A stretch of 64,000 nt of DNA from Plectosphaerella cucumerina. Taxonomy: Eukaryota; Ascomycota; Sordariomycetes; Glomerellales; Plectosphaerellaceae. The notes under the pieces are model-generated. The model had not been told where the DNA came from. It saw only the letters and a program-made list of their open reading frames with translations, and searched no databases. Below, in pieces: positions 35,867 through 46,296 of this stretch. The stretch's first letter is position 1, and every line of letters starts with the position of its first letter. The position numbers and the translations under genes were made by a program. The stretch spans positions 3,658,001-3,722,000 of the forward strand of contig JAGPXD010000003.1 in assembly GCA_020746995.1 (NCBI GenBank), written 5' to 3'.

Positions 35867-37255
35867 ATGCCGTACCTACCACCAGAGCTATGGATTTTGG
35901 TCGTCAGCTTTATCAATGACAACCACACTCTTGCCAATCTCTGTCGGGTCTCGCAAACCTTCAAAGAAATCTGCGAGCCTGCACTCTACAAATGCCCAAT
36001 GGTTCCGGACGACCACATCGGCAATTTCACCCGCACCCTCATACAAAGTTCGCACCTAGCTCGGCAGGTCAAAATTCTGGACCACGAATCCGACCTGTGG
36101 TGGAAGTTGGCAAACACGCCCCTGGAAGACATGCCGAAAGAGGTCACACTACTCATTCAGAAGCACACTGTGACTCTCATCAGTCTGTGCCATTCGCTCC
36201 CAGACAACTCTTTTCGACGTGGACTGCAAGCCTTTCTCCAGCGGCATGTTGCCAGAGAAGACCTTTGGGAATCCGCAGCACTTTTTCAGTCAATGTTCTT
36301 GTCCTCGCTGCCGAATCTCAAGGAGGCAGAAATGGACTTGGACTACGAAGTTTTCCTCGCTACAATCCCCTCTGGCGCACCTTCAAGATTGAGAAATCTT
36401 CACATCAACGGACATTGGCATGATGATGACGACAGGTTCCGATTTAAGAACCTCAAGTTTCTGGCTCGAGCTGCTACAAACCTCGATGGTTTATTGATTG
36501 AAGGCTACAGAATCAATCTTGAAGACAACGAAAACCGACAAACAAGCCTCGAAAGTTTCGCAATATTTCCTGTCTTCCCTACGGTCACCAACCTTGCCCT
36601 AGCTGCATGATGGTATAACGACTTGCAGAATAATGCTGCAGAGTTCTTTCTGAGTTTTCCTCTCCTTCAATCTTTCCGAATCGACGGTTCGAGGAACATC
36701 GAGACTCCAAGCCTGCCCAAGTTCAAAAGCCTTTTGGGGGCGATTGCCAGTCACGCAGTCCGGATAAAACATCTCTGTCTAGACGGAGCTATCACCGACC
36801 TGCATCGGCAACGCAACGAGATGGGTGATGAATGCTCCAAGTATACATGGACCGAGCATTTGCAAGACATCACTAGGATCGAGACCCTCGACACTCTCAG
36901 CATCGATACCTGGACACTGTGGCCTTTCAAGAACTCTACCAACCTACCAGACGACTTGCTTTTGCATTGTATCCCAGAATCTCTGCGGCATCTTCATGTG
37001 GACGGTGCAACACACGACAGACTTCCAGTATTCGTCGACGTTGTTGATCTGCAACTCTGTCTACTGGAGCTGGCCCGGGCACTCAGCGTCGGGAGGTTTC
37101 GCTGCCTCAGACTGATCAGCTTCGAGAGCAGCGATAGCAGCGAGATGGATCTTTCGGAAGCGAAGCACGCATTGATGAAGGTGGGAGTCTCGCTCGTCCA
37201 GCGGCACGGCCCCTGGGCTGCCGGTGACGGTCATGGCCTGTTCCAGAGTGATTGA
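35867..37255 (+). pseudogene. F-box-like protein gene interrupted by one in-frame stop
   Basis: The frame starts at ATG 35867 with an F-box-like N-terminus (MPYLPPELWILVVSFI...LANLCRVSQTFKEICEPALYK). It runs to a TGA at 36608-36610, then continues open in the same frame to a TAG-free stretch ending at 37253-37255. Read through, it would be 462 residues, almost the length of its intact tandem paralogue (454 residues, 37820-39184). The two proteins align without gaps across the stop: TVTNLALAA-stop-WYNDLQNNAAEF against MVTTLSISGPNFCGLQHSAAEF, so the TGA occupies a sense codon. An intron bypass (57 nt, weak GTCTTC donor, TTGCAG acceptor) is possible but would delete conserved residues. I therefore call a probable pseudogene or truncated 247-residue product. 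F-box proteins deliver substrates to SCF ubiquitin ligases. Confidence 0.65.
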
Positions 37256-37819
37256 GCCAGTCTGGACGAATATTGGCCAAGACAGTCACTCAACATTGGG
37301 CACATCCAGATCAAGTCCTCAAATATCATTAATTTGCCTTTGAATCAATTTGAAGACTTTTTTAGTTGCCTCGGTGAAATAAATCAAGACACGAGTGTCG
37401 TCAAAATGCATTGTCCCGCATCGCCCGCATCACCCCAGAGGGCTGCAACGATCAATCTTTCATTATTCACGTCGAACCATTTGTCAAATCAAGCCGAACA
37501 ATGGCCACTGTAAGGACTGCCATTGAAGCTTTGACTCTTATCGATATGAAAGGGCCAGAATGGAGGTGGCATGCTTCACTGGACAGAGCAGAGAGCTCAC
37601 GTGCACGCACGTGAAAGGAAGCCTGCGTGTACGCAGGTGCTGTAAAGTGAATTGAACGGCAGCTCATTCACCAAAGGGCCTGAGGGCACCTCCCAGCTCC
37701 GGGAGCCCCAGAACAGCTGCAGAACATCTGTTTTTTCTACCTCTTGCTTTTACAACCTCCTCTACCTCTGAACAACACTCAACCCTTCCATCGTCAACAA
37801 CCAACGAGCATTCGCAACC
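37256..37819. other. Intergenic between tandem F-box genes
   Basis: 564 bp carrying the promoter of the second F-box gene. It includes a pair of adjacent inverted repeats at 37597-37637. No gene seen. Confidence 0.5.
37597..37637. promoter_or_regulatory. Two adjacent inverted repeats with paired CACGTG boxes
   Basis: TCACGTG and its inverse CACGTGA flank a 4-bp spacer at 37597-37614. A second 7-bp inverted repeat (CCTGCGT/ACGCAGG, 2-bp spacer) follows at 37622-37637. CACGTG is the core recognised by bHLH factors such as Pho4/Cbf1. The element lies about 200 bp before the ATG of the intact F-box gene. Function is inferred only. Confidence 0.45.
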
Positions 37820-39184
37820 ATGACTTACCTACCGCCTGAACTCTGGGAACTGATCGCCCAATTCCTTCTACACACCGATCCTTCAGACCCATTCTTCGGA
37901 CCCTACGACACGCATTCCGTTTCACAGCTTTGTTTGACCTCAAAGACTCTGAACAAGATCTGCACACCAGTCCTGTACAAGGACCTCGCTCCTAGCCGCC
38001 CCGCCGATATCGACGCGGGGTTGTTTCAGGCGCTCATCCAGAGCTCACAACTGGCGCAACAAGTCAAGTTTCTAACACTGGAGCATGGAGGATGCGGTCT
38101 TTGGCAATCGTGGTCCAAGTTGACCCCAGCGGTCCGAGATGTCTACAAGCAGTATTTGCAGACGCTCGACACCATGAAATCGAATCGATCTTTCACGAGC
38201 TGCAATCGACAAATCATTGAGGGTATTCTCGAGCATGAACGCGACGACGAATCCGAGGAGCTCTGCACGGAGACTAGCCAGTCAATCCTCTTGTCGCACT
38301 TGCCGAACCTCCGAGAGTTGACTCTTGAAACCACCGGATTTCTGCCCGGTGTACCACAAGGCGTGCTGTCCAAGCTCAGAAAAGTCATACTGAAAGAAGC
38401 ATCATACGGCCAGTATATTCTTGAGTTTTCGAATCTTCGGTTCCTGGCCGAAGCTGCGACAAATATCGATACTTTGTCGATCGTCGATCACAATCTTGAC
38501 TTCTTCGACGATGGATTGGGTTCTTCGGCATCCCCAATGTTCCCCATGGTCACCACCTTGAGCATTTCCGGGCCCAATTTCTGCGGCTTGCAGCATTCCG
38601 CCGCGGAGTTCATACGTGCCTTTTCTCGACTCCAGACCTTCAGAGTCAAGGTCCTTGAGCGCGTCGACAGCCCACGGAAGCCGAAGATCATAAGCCTTCT
38701 ACAAGCTGTGAGCTACGATGCCCCCCAGCTGAAGCATTTGTGCTTGAAGGATGGAAGAAGTGACCCTCACAGAAGACAGGAGGAGATTCGAGACTTGTGG
38801 CTAGGTGCCCTCGATGAACTCCCTCAACTCACACGGCTGCAATCCCTCACAATCGATATGGTTGTCCTTTACCCAGACGCTTCGCGCAAGAACGACTCCC
38901 TGCGGCTTGTGAACATTCTACCAGAGGATCTGCATCACCTGCATATTCGTGCCGACAACGATGATTGGCTTTGGCTGTGTCAAGTGCAGGCGAGTTTCTG
39001 CGAGCTCGCGAGGGTTATCGTTGAGGAGAATAGATTCAGACACCTCAAGAGAATAACCTTCACATCGAAGATCATGAGGGGAAGAATCGGAAAAGCCCTG
39101 GATGCCCTCAAGGAGGCTGGAGTTCCTATGGTGCGGACAGCATCTCCTTGGGACGACGAGGATGGACTCTTCAAGGGTGCATGA
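37820..39184 (+). CDS. F-box-like protein with leucine-rich-like repeats
   Basis: A single exon encodes 454 residues. The first ~50 residues form an F-box-like motif (YLPPELWELIAQFLL...SVSQLCLTSKTLNKICTPVLYKDL). The rest alternates leucine-patterned strands and helices (LPNLRELTLE, LRFLAEAATNIDTLSI, LKHLCLKDG, LTRLQSLTIDM, LRHLKRITF), resembling an irregular LRR-like solenoid that would hold the substrate. It is clearly paralogous to the interrupted gene at 35867-37255 along its whole length. A decayed copy of its last ~190 bp lies immediately downstream. Such tandem, fast-changing F-box genes are common in filamentous ascomycetes; the target protein is unknown. ATG 37820 is the first ATG and begins the F-box. 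Confidence 0.8.
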   Translation: MTYLPPELWELIAQFLLHTDPSDPFFGPYDTHSVSQLCLTSKTLNKICTPVLYKDLAPSRPADIDAGLFQALIQSSQLAQQVKFLTLEHGGCGLWQSWSKLTPAVRDVYKQYLQTLDTMKSNRSFTSCNRQIIEGILEHERDDESEELCTETSQSILLSHLPNLRELTLETTGFLPGVPQGVLSKLRKVILKEASYGQYILEFSNLRFLAEAATNIDTLSIVDHNLDFFDDGLGSSASPMFPMVTTLSISGPNFCGLQHSAAEFIRAFSRLQTFRVKVLERVDSPRKPKIISLLQAVSYDAPQLKHLCLKDGRSDPHRRQEEIRDLWLGALDELPQLTRLQSLTIDMVVLYPDASRKNDSLRLVNILPEDLHHLHIRADNDDWLWLCQVQASFCELARVIVEENRFRHLKRITFTSKIMRGRIGKALDALKEAGVPMVRTASPWDDEDGLFKGA

Positions 39185-39220
39185 TCACAGCAGTGACCAA
39201 GACGGATACCAGATCACTTG

Positions 39221-39417
39221 CAAGAGAGCTTCTGCGAGCTCGCGAGGGTCATCATTGAGTAGAACAAATTCAAACACCTCAAGAGGATCACTTTCACATC
39301 CAAGATTATGAGGGGGGGATTGGAAGGGCTTTGGATGACCTGAAGAAGGCTGAAGTCCTGATGGCTCGACAAGCCACTCTTTGGAATGACGAGGAAGGAC
39401 CGTACACGAGAAAGTGA
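39221..39417 (+). pseudogene. Decayed tandem copy of the 3' end of the upstream F-box gene
   Basis: This stretch repeats the coding sequence at about 38990-39180. Aligned pieces include SFCELARVI(V/I)E, HLKRITFTSKIMRG and a C-terminal W-x-D-E-x-G motif. The copy has a TAG in place of a Glu codon (after VIIE) and a one-base deletion in a G run (7 Gs near 39312). It lacks everything upstream, so it cannot encode a protein. It reads as a partial tandem duplication of a terminal segment that has since decayed. Confidence 0.8.
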
Positions 39418-40308
39418 TTACGAGAGCGAGCGAGAAGTTTATCCAGGAAGCGCGACGAGGGCAGACTAATCTCTTGAAGGGATAGACCACTTTACTTTCG
39501 TACAACAGAAGAAATTCGGAACCTCCCTTCTGCAGGAAATTCGTAAACAGTGCAGTGACCTGTTCTTACAGCTAGTGCCGGGCATGTTCACAGTCAGTGT
39601 CAGATTCCTAGTTTCTCTTCGGGGCAGCATTCAGCTGGACCTGATGACCTCTTCATCTCCCATGACGCATTCAAAAATATTTCGCGGCAAGGCTGTAGCA
39701 TCATTGAAACCTCTCACAATGCGAAGTAAAATGTGACCTGTCTACTTTCGCATGCGTCTCGACAAAATATAGGGAGCAAATCCGGACCGATAACCGAACG
39801 TCGTCACCGAGGGATGCATTCGGCATGTCTATTCTAATCCAAGGGCCGCACAGCTTCCAGAAGCACACCCTTTCAGAAGGAAATGCAGGGTGTCATGACT
39901 CCGCGCCACCCCACAGCTGAGCAGCCTTTCCACACTTGACGATGGCTTCCAGACCGCAGCCTGCATATGGCCCCCAACTATCTGTGTGCTGAACGCACGG
40001 CTTTGGGGGACTGTTTCTGATTTGCTGTCGAGGCAGCCATCTTTGGTCAATTGGTTGCTGATAAGGCAGAGGAGAACGCCATCCGTGGTTGACAAGTTGG
40101 GCATGGGATGTGACGTTGGTGACAGCCTGATCATGGAAATCATTGAGCAGCATGGGGGCTGAACTCAAGCGGGAGCACATAAATCACAGCGGCCGTTCCA
40201 CTTCATAAGGTTCCCGAAGAGGTTTGCAAGGTGCTTGAAGTTGCCCTGACGTTGCCGTTCGCTGGCCTGCCTTTACATCTCGTCCTTGATCCGGATTGAG
40301 CAGTCGTG
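39418..40308. other. Intergenic, no gene recognised
   Basis: About 890 bp, moderately AT-rich. It contains no supported frame and presumably holds the promoter of the next gene. Confidence 0.4.
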
Positions 40309-42134
40309 ATGGGGGCCTACGTCTCTACGTACGAGTGCAAGCGGCACTACAAAATCGACTTCAATTGCAGATACAACTTTACACTCCCAAGAAATGAGAC
40401 CTTCATCGGCGATCACTTGTTCGGAGAAGTCCCTGAAGACGGCGATGTGGCAGGCATTGGAGTAAGTACTGTTGCCGACAATCACTGCCATCTCACCATC
40501 GCTGATCATCGCGTCCAGATCGTATCCATGTTCGTCGGCGTAACCTGCTTCGCCTTGGTCCTCAGCATTCTGGATCTGGTTTGGCAACTTTTCTTGGTCC
40601 TTGGATGGCGACACGAGCCGAATGAGTAGGTCTTTTCTCCCATTCTCGGAGACCAGATTTTGATTGACACATGGCAGAGCCGAGAAGCGAGAAAAGCTCA
40701 ACCGATCATGTGGTGCCTTCGACATCAGCCGAGTGTTTGAGTCAGTGGTGGTCTCCTGCTCTGACCAACAAATCTTCACCGGCGGCGCGTACGCCATCAC
40801 CTTGCGATTTTACAAAGGATGTTCCGTCACCGCGTACCATTACAACATCATCGCCAAGATGCTCCTCCTCACCTGTGCCACACACCTCCTGTCCGTCGCC
40901 GTTGTGAGGCACTACTGGCGGTATCCACTGCTTGCCGGCATTCGCGTCGCCGTCATCACCGGAGTCTTTGTCGTCACGGGCCTTTTGCTCGGGAACCAGA
41001 ATGCGACGAACAGGATCCCGTTTCCCTCCGAGGTGCCACCCCTGAAGAATCCAGACAGCTACCTCTTGATGCCTGCGGCCTGCTTCCAGGCAAGCAACAG
41101 CCCGTTTATCAGGACCTTTACGACCTCTTTCAAAGACGAAGAGCATGCCAAGAAGGCGTTCTTGGAGGCTAGACCCGGGAACAAGATCGAAGGATGGAAC
41201 TTCTACCTCCTCATCCTCTTCTGCTACGGAGCTGCAATCCTTGTGGAGATAGGCAAGAAGGTGGTGAGGATCAACCAGAGAAAACAGTTCTTCAACATGA
41301 GCCAAGGGTTGAAGTCGACGTTCCTGTCGGGAAAGTCTGGCGGTCTGATCCGCGGCCTTAGCAGGTTTGCGTACGGCCTCTACCTGGCAGCGTGCGTTGC
41401 GATCAGCGGCGTAACCATCGGGTTCCAGGTAACGCAGCTGTTTGGTTTGCGCCGGTGGGCGCGCCGTTCAGGATGGCTGGAGACAAATGAGGGCGGCCTC
41501 AGCGAGGAAGATGACTGGAGCACGTTTGGCCAGCTTGTGCCGATGTTCCTGGGCTTGTTGACTCTGTTCACGTTTGTCGAGAACATATCCCGTAAGTTTC
41601 CAGCCTTTGCGTGTACAAACGGTTCGACTGACAACATCACCAGAAATGTGCAGCAGACGAAGCAGGCGGATGGGGATCGGCGGGTACGACGACACAGAGT
41701 CCAGCAACGCTGGGGTACCGAGACCACCGTATCAGCCTATTCCATCGATGAGTTTCGCTCCAGTAAGGAGCAACATATCGCCCTCTCATTCCTCCCTGCC
41801 TCTGGATCAACGTCACTCGAGGACGAAGCTGCAATCTTCTCGGCCGATTTTCAGTCAGAGGAACAGCGCGGCCAGCGGTGCGCCGCTCTTGGGGACACCG
41901 AGCAGCGGCTTGTACACGCCATCGCCGCCGACTGCCTCCCCTTTGCATCCTTCGAACCGGCACCATTCTGATGCCTCATTGTATTCCTCCTATTTCGCTA
42001 TGAATGCAGACGGGGCCTCCGTTCCGCATCAGGGCAGCCGCCAATCGATTCCAAGGAGGGCAGTGGGCAGAAACTCGTCTTCAGACCTCGGTCGTCTTTC
42101 GAAAGGGTCTCCGAGGCCGCAAAGACGGGAATGA
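40309..42134 (+). CDS. Fungal polytopic integral membrane protein with extracellular N-terminus
   Basis: Exons 40309-40461, 40519-40625, 40678-41591 and 41644-42134 encode 554 residues. Introns are 57, 52 and 52 nt (donors GTAAGT, GTAGGT, GTAAGT). An N-terminal ~50-residue polar segment with several Cys and Asn-glycosylation-like sites (NFT, NET) precedes the first helix (VSMFVGVTCFALVLSILDLVW). A conserved loop reads VSCSDQQIFTGGAYAITLRF, a signature I associate with a family of uncharacterised fungal integral membrane proteins. Further helices include LLLTCATHLLSVAVV, AVITGVFVVTGLLLG, YLLILFCYGAAILVEI and a terminal one before ENIS. The C-terminal ~160 residues are cytosolic, Ser/Pro/Arg-rich and low-complexity. 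Function unknown. No operon-like context. An upstream exon cannot be excluded because the N-terminus lacks a clear signal peptide. Confidence 0.72.
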
Positions 42135-43471
42135 TGGCAGAAGAGGTATCGGCGGATTCGATAACTTTTCGAGACTTCCTACATGTTTTGTGAAAGATAA
42201 AGGCCGTTGTTGTAAGCCACTTGAAGGATCACACCGACAGTGACAATGGAGATTGAGACATGTGTGATCAATAAGGGGACGACGGTTCCTTGATTCGGCC
42301 GATGAAAGAGGGTGTTTTCCGGCCAGCCTGGCGAAGTGGAGTAGAACAGAACGCTTCAAGATGCGCCGAGTGAAAACTCGACGTAAATACTCATCTGTCG
42401 GCGACGTCAGCTGAACTGTGACTTCAATGCCGGGCTATTGTTGTCGGAGAATCGGAGGGTGTATTGCACTGGGTTTGTCTCGCCAAAACAGCACGGGGCG
42501 ACAGCCGGACCCGCCATTACCTAAGCCCAGCGGAGGCAATCAATTTTAGTCAGCAGACCCCTCGTCGCGGAGCAGCCACTTGCTCTGACAGTGATTTTTA
42601 AGATCCCTCCTGCAGAAGCAGCAATCAGAAATGGCGTACGAGTAGTCGAGAAGCCCGACTCTTCGAGTGTCATTGAACTTCGCATAGGAAGGTCCCTGGT
42701 CGTGGTGTGTGAAGCTTCACAGTGTTTGGACTTTCTGGAAGTACTCAGACCCACCGCCCTGCACAGTCGCCTACCTTAGTTCTCATCCTCAGCGATTTGG
42801 TGCACCATCATCAACGACGTCAATCGAACGAACCCTTGCTTCATGAGCCGCGACAGCGCAGAGATACACGGCTCGGCCATTCCCGCCAGAAATCGCACCG
42901 CCGCAAATGCGACCGTTCGTAAAGACTCTGGCAGCCGCCACGAAGACATCGACCGATCAGGTTGACTGTTGACGGACGTCGGACATCCGGCGTTGGTCGC
43001 TTCATCCCCCAAACGAAAGAGACTCCTCCGTGGGCTCCATGTCAAGATCTTAACACTCTTGTCGGCCTCCGGAGATTACCCATCAGTCACCAATTGAAAG
43101 GGCCGCGACAAGTGCGACGTGATGATTCCCTGAGCGACAGCCTGCAGCTTTCCGACACCAGAGGCAGGACCGTCCAGGTCGCGTGCCTTCCCGGGCAACC
43201 GGCGTTTGTTCGATTGCATGGAAATTGCCTGTTTGGATCGTTCCATCCCGCCTTCCACCACCAAGCGACCTGCAAACACTGGACACCGCGGTTTCCAGGC
43301 ATGACGGTCGCACCTGCCCGCAATTTAACTCAGACCAATTCACTGCCCTAACTTCCTTGAGGTGAGCTGAGGGCTGGAAACCCTCTTCCTGCTTCTTCAC
43401 ACCCTCACCGACGGGATTCCCGATCGTCAACCCCTCCATCCAGAATCATCACCAAACCGCTGCATTTCACC
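42135..43471. other. Intergenic, no gene recognised
   Basis: About 1.3 kb between two plus-strand genes. Open frames up to 129 codons show no family features. Confidence 0.4.
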
Positions 43472-44811
43472 ATGTTATCGCAGCAGCAGACAGTATCGCT
43501 ATCGAAGCTGGGCACCGGCCCGGACGACTTCGCCGGTGGTATCATCACCCCATCCCCGGAATACCTGCAGCACCTCGAGCGCCTCCGAAACCAGATGCGC
43601 GGAAAAGCTAGCATCCGCATCGAGCTTCTGTCGGACAATGAGTTGGCCAGCAGGATCAAATGCCGGAACTGCGGCATGCGATGTGAGTCTCACGTGCCCT
43701 CGCCGTGTCCTGTCGCTGACGACCGTGCCGCCAATAGGCAGCAAGCGATTCAAGCAGCCGAAGAAGCAGCCTCAGAAGGGCGCAAAAGGCGATCATCAAC
43801 CCCGTCAGCCCGCGCCGGCCCCCGCCGAGAACGCTCGATTCCGTCATGTCATCGCTGGAGAAGGAAGCGGCAGTGACGGGTCCAAGAAACCTGTCATGTA
43901 CTGTCGATACCATCCCGGCAACGCTGCACGAGGTGTGAGTACCTACCCTGTGCCCGAAAGGCCATGAATCCATGACTGACGGTGCCAAGTATTGGACCTG
44001 CTGCAATCGGCACAGCTCGCAGCCGGGCTGCAAGGAGGCCGAGGACCACGAGCCCGTAGCCACCACCATGCCGTATTTGCGCGCTCGCTTCCAGCATGTT
44101 CCCACATATGAGGCTCCCATCAAGGCTGTGGCTCCCCACCGTCGCGTGGCCGTCGCCATTGACTGCGAGATGGGCACCTCCAAGGACCACGAGCCTGAGG
44201 TCATCCGTCTCACTCTTATCGACTACTTCACCTCCGAAGTCCTCATCGACAGCCTCGTGTGGCCCGACGTGCCCATGCTTCACTACAACACCCGCTACTC
44301 AGGCGTTTCCCGACCGCAGCTTAACGAAGCTCGGCGCACCGGAAAGTGCATCATGGGTCTCGATCGAGCTCGGGAGATGGTCTGGAAGTATGTCGACAAC
44401 AACACGTACGTCATCGGCCACTCGCTGTCGAGCGACCTGACGTGCATGCGCTGGCTACACCACAACGTTGTCGACTCCTACGTCCTCGAGCATGATATCT
44501 GGAAAGCCGCTGTCGGAGAGCTTCAGGGAGAGAACCGCGTCCTTCTCAATGCCTTTGAGAAGCTCAAGCTGGAGAAGAAGGAAGCCGGAGAGTCTGTCGA
44601 GTCGCTGGAGAAGCCAGAGCTGAAGCCCCTCCCGAAGGCGGTGTTGTCGCTCAAGGATGTCACCAAGAGACGGTTCGGCAGGACCGTCCAGGAGGGTAAG
44701 GCCGGTCACGATAGCCTGGAGGACGCGCTGTCGGCGAGAAACCTGGTCGACTGGCACGTCCGCCAATCGATGGAGCGCGAGGAGTCCAAGGAGAACCTCA
44801 TCATGTTCTGA
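43472..44811 (+). CDS. DEDDh RNA exonuclease (REXO/Rex-type) with N-terminal Cys-rich region
   Basis: Exons 43472-43682, 43738-43934 and 43990-44811 encode 409 residues. Both introns are 55 nt with GTGAGT donors and a CTGAC branch. The exonuclease domain is complete: Exo I VAIDCEMG with Asp194 and Glu196; Exo II in NNTYVIGHSLSSDLTCMRWLH; Exo III in GKAGHDSLEDALSARNLV with the catalytic His and Asp of the DEDDh class. Upstream lie KCRNCGMRCSKRF and a Cys/His cluster spanning the second splice junction (YCRYHPGN...YWTCCNRHSSQPGC...H), likely zinc-binding. Family members trim the 3' ends of snRNA, rRNA and tRNA; the target here is inferred only by family. Residues 535-620 of the coding sequence's C-terminal half contain a charged helix (KLKLEKKEAGE) inserted between Exo II and III. 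Confidence 0.87.
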
Positions 44812-45628
44812 GCGGGAAGTCGGATTTCGGAGGTCGACAAGCTGGATCCTGATGTCGGGAGACGGCTTCTGCCAAGAGGCTTTCATGGAGCTCTCGGAGT
44901 TCGGAGGGGAGACTGGAGCATTATACCAGGCGAGTAATCACCATCAAGGTTGCACGTTAACAGGGGGCCGCATCCCATGTGCATGCAGTCGCCGTCGCAG
45001 TGCATGTGCTCGTTTGCCGCGGGCCGTACTTTGACGTTGGAACGGAGCGCGCGTTGCTGGGTGGGTGTGGTGCCAAGACCGCTGCTTCGGGTGAGGCACC
45101 ATTTGGCGTGAGGACCCTGATGGCCACGCCAAACCCACACATCCTGGGAAACAAGGGAAGCCCATGTGAATCGGCGAATCAACATGGCCTTGAATGACGC
45201 TTGGGAGCAGTCCCGGAGGCCCGTATTGGATCCACAGGCCCGGCGGTGGGCGACCTGGAGTGAATTGATTCCGATGGAAGCCAAGTCACTCGTGGCGAAC
45301 CCCTGTCCTGACCAGGCCTGACGAGTGACCACACCAAGCTTGCACCTGCGCTCCCTTCCATCTCGTTCAACCCAGCTTGCCAGCCCTGCTCGTCTGAACA
45401 CAATCGACGCGCCTGCCGATCCTCCTGCGGGTCTCCCATCAGCTAGCTGTAAGTGAGCACATTTTTTCTTGGCCTTTCCCCGGGGGTCGATATAAATAAG
45501 CTACTTCCTGCTGACCTTTTCTCGCCCTTCCTCCCAGCTCACCACCACTCTTCCGCAAGCAACAAATCTCACGCACAAACCTGCCAATTTCCCTCGCGTC
45601 ACGCTTTGCAAATCCCACAACCCTCAAG
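44812..45628. other. Promoter region of the His/Cys-repeat gene
   Basis: No gene. It contains a CAAGGT core at 44945-44950, a TATAAATA at 45491-45498 and a C/T-rich leader directly before the ATG. Confidence 0.5.
45491..45498 (+). promoter_or_regulatory. TATA box of the His/Cys-repeat gene
   Basis: A consensus TATAAATA lies 131 bp before the ATG at 45629, followed by a pyrimidine-rich leader. It suggests a strongly inducible promoter. Confidence 0.6.
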
Positions 45629-46296
45629 ATGAAGGCTGCTCAGATTCTCGCCATCCTCGGCTTCGTCGCCGCCTCGGCCGCTCAGAGCCTCCCCCCTTCG
45701 CCTACCGCCTCTGTTGGCTGCGAGCCCCACGGCGACCACTGGTATGTTTCAAACACGTTCGTCTCATCGTTTGGACGGTTGACTGATCTTTTGACAGGCA
45801 CTGCGAGGCCCCTGCCACTGGCGCCGCCGCCGAGCCCTCCTCGACCGGCGATGACCACGAGCACGAGCACGACCACGACGAGTCTTCTCACTCGGGCTCC
45901 GTTTCCCTCGCTCCCTCGCCCACCGCTTCCATCGGCTGCGAGCCCCACGGCGACCACTGGCACTGCGAGGGTCCCCGCACCGCCGGCGCCGCTGAGCCCA
46001 CCACCACCGGTGACGACCACGAGCACGAGCACGACCACGACGACTCGGAGCACTCTGGCTCCATCGCCCCCTCTCCCACTGAGTCTATCGGCTGCGAGCC
46101 CCACGGCGACCACTGGCACTGCGAGGGCCCCCGCACCGCCGCCGTTTCCGAGTCGGCTTCCGTCTCCGTCTCTACCTCCGCCTCGGGCACCGCCTCCGCC
46201 GGCGAGGCTGAGGAGTCCGCTCCTCCCTCGGCTGGTGTCCACGCCGCCGGCGTCGGTGCCGGCGCTGCGGTCCTTGCCGTCCTCATGGCCCTGTAA
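45629..46296 (+). CDS. Secreted, probably GPI-anchored His/Asp/Cys-repeat protein, putative metal binder
   Basis: Exons 45629-45741 and 45798-46296 encode 203 residues. The 56-nt intron has donor GTATGT and acceptor ACAG. A clear signal peptide (MKAAQILAILGFVAASAAQS) is followed by three near-identical motifs CEPHGDHWHC at 31-40, 85-94 and 137-146. Each of the first two is followed by an acidic-histidine linker of the form GDDHEHEHDHD. The C-terminus is Ser/Thr/Ala-rich and ends in a hydrophobic tail (AAGVGAGAAVLAVLMAL), typical of GPI addition. Alternating His, Asp and Cys strongly suggest Zn or Cu binding; this is inference. The unit of ~53 residues is also repeated at DNA level, implying recent internal duplication. 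The only intron splits the Trp38 codon (TG|G), two codons before the second Cys. The same motif and intron position recur in the ZIP transporter gene downstream. Confidence 0.82.

Noticed and set aside
36566..36622. Intron that would remove the TGA of the first F-box gene
   Set aside because: The donor GTCTTC is poor and splicing would delete residues conserved in the paralogue, which has no intron there. A nonsense mutation is simpler.
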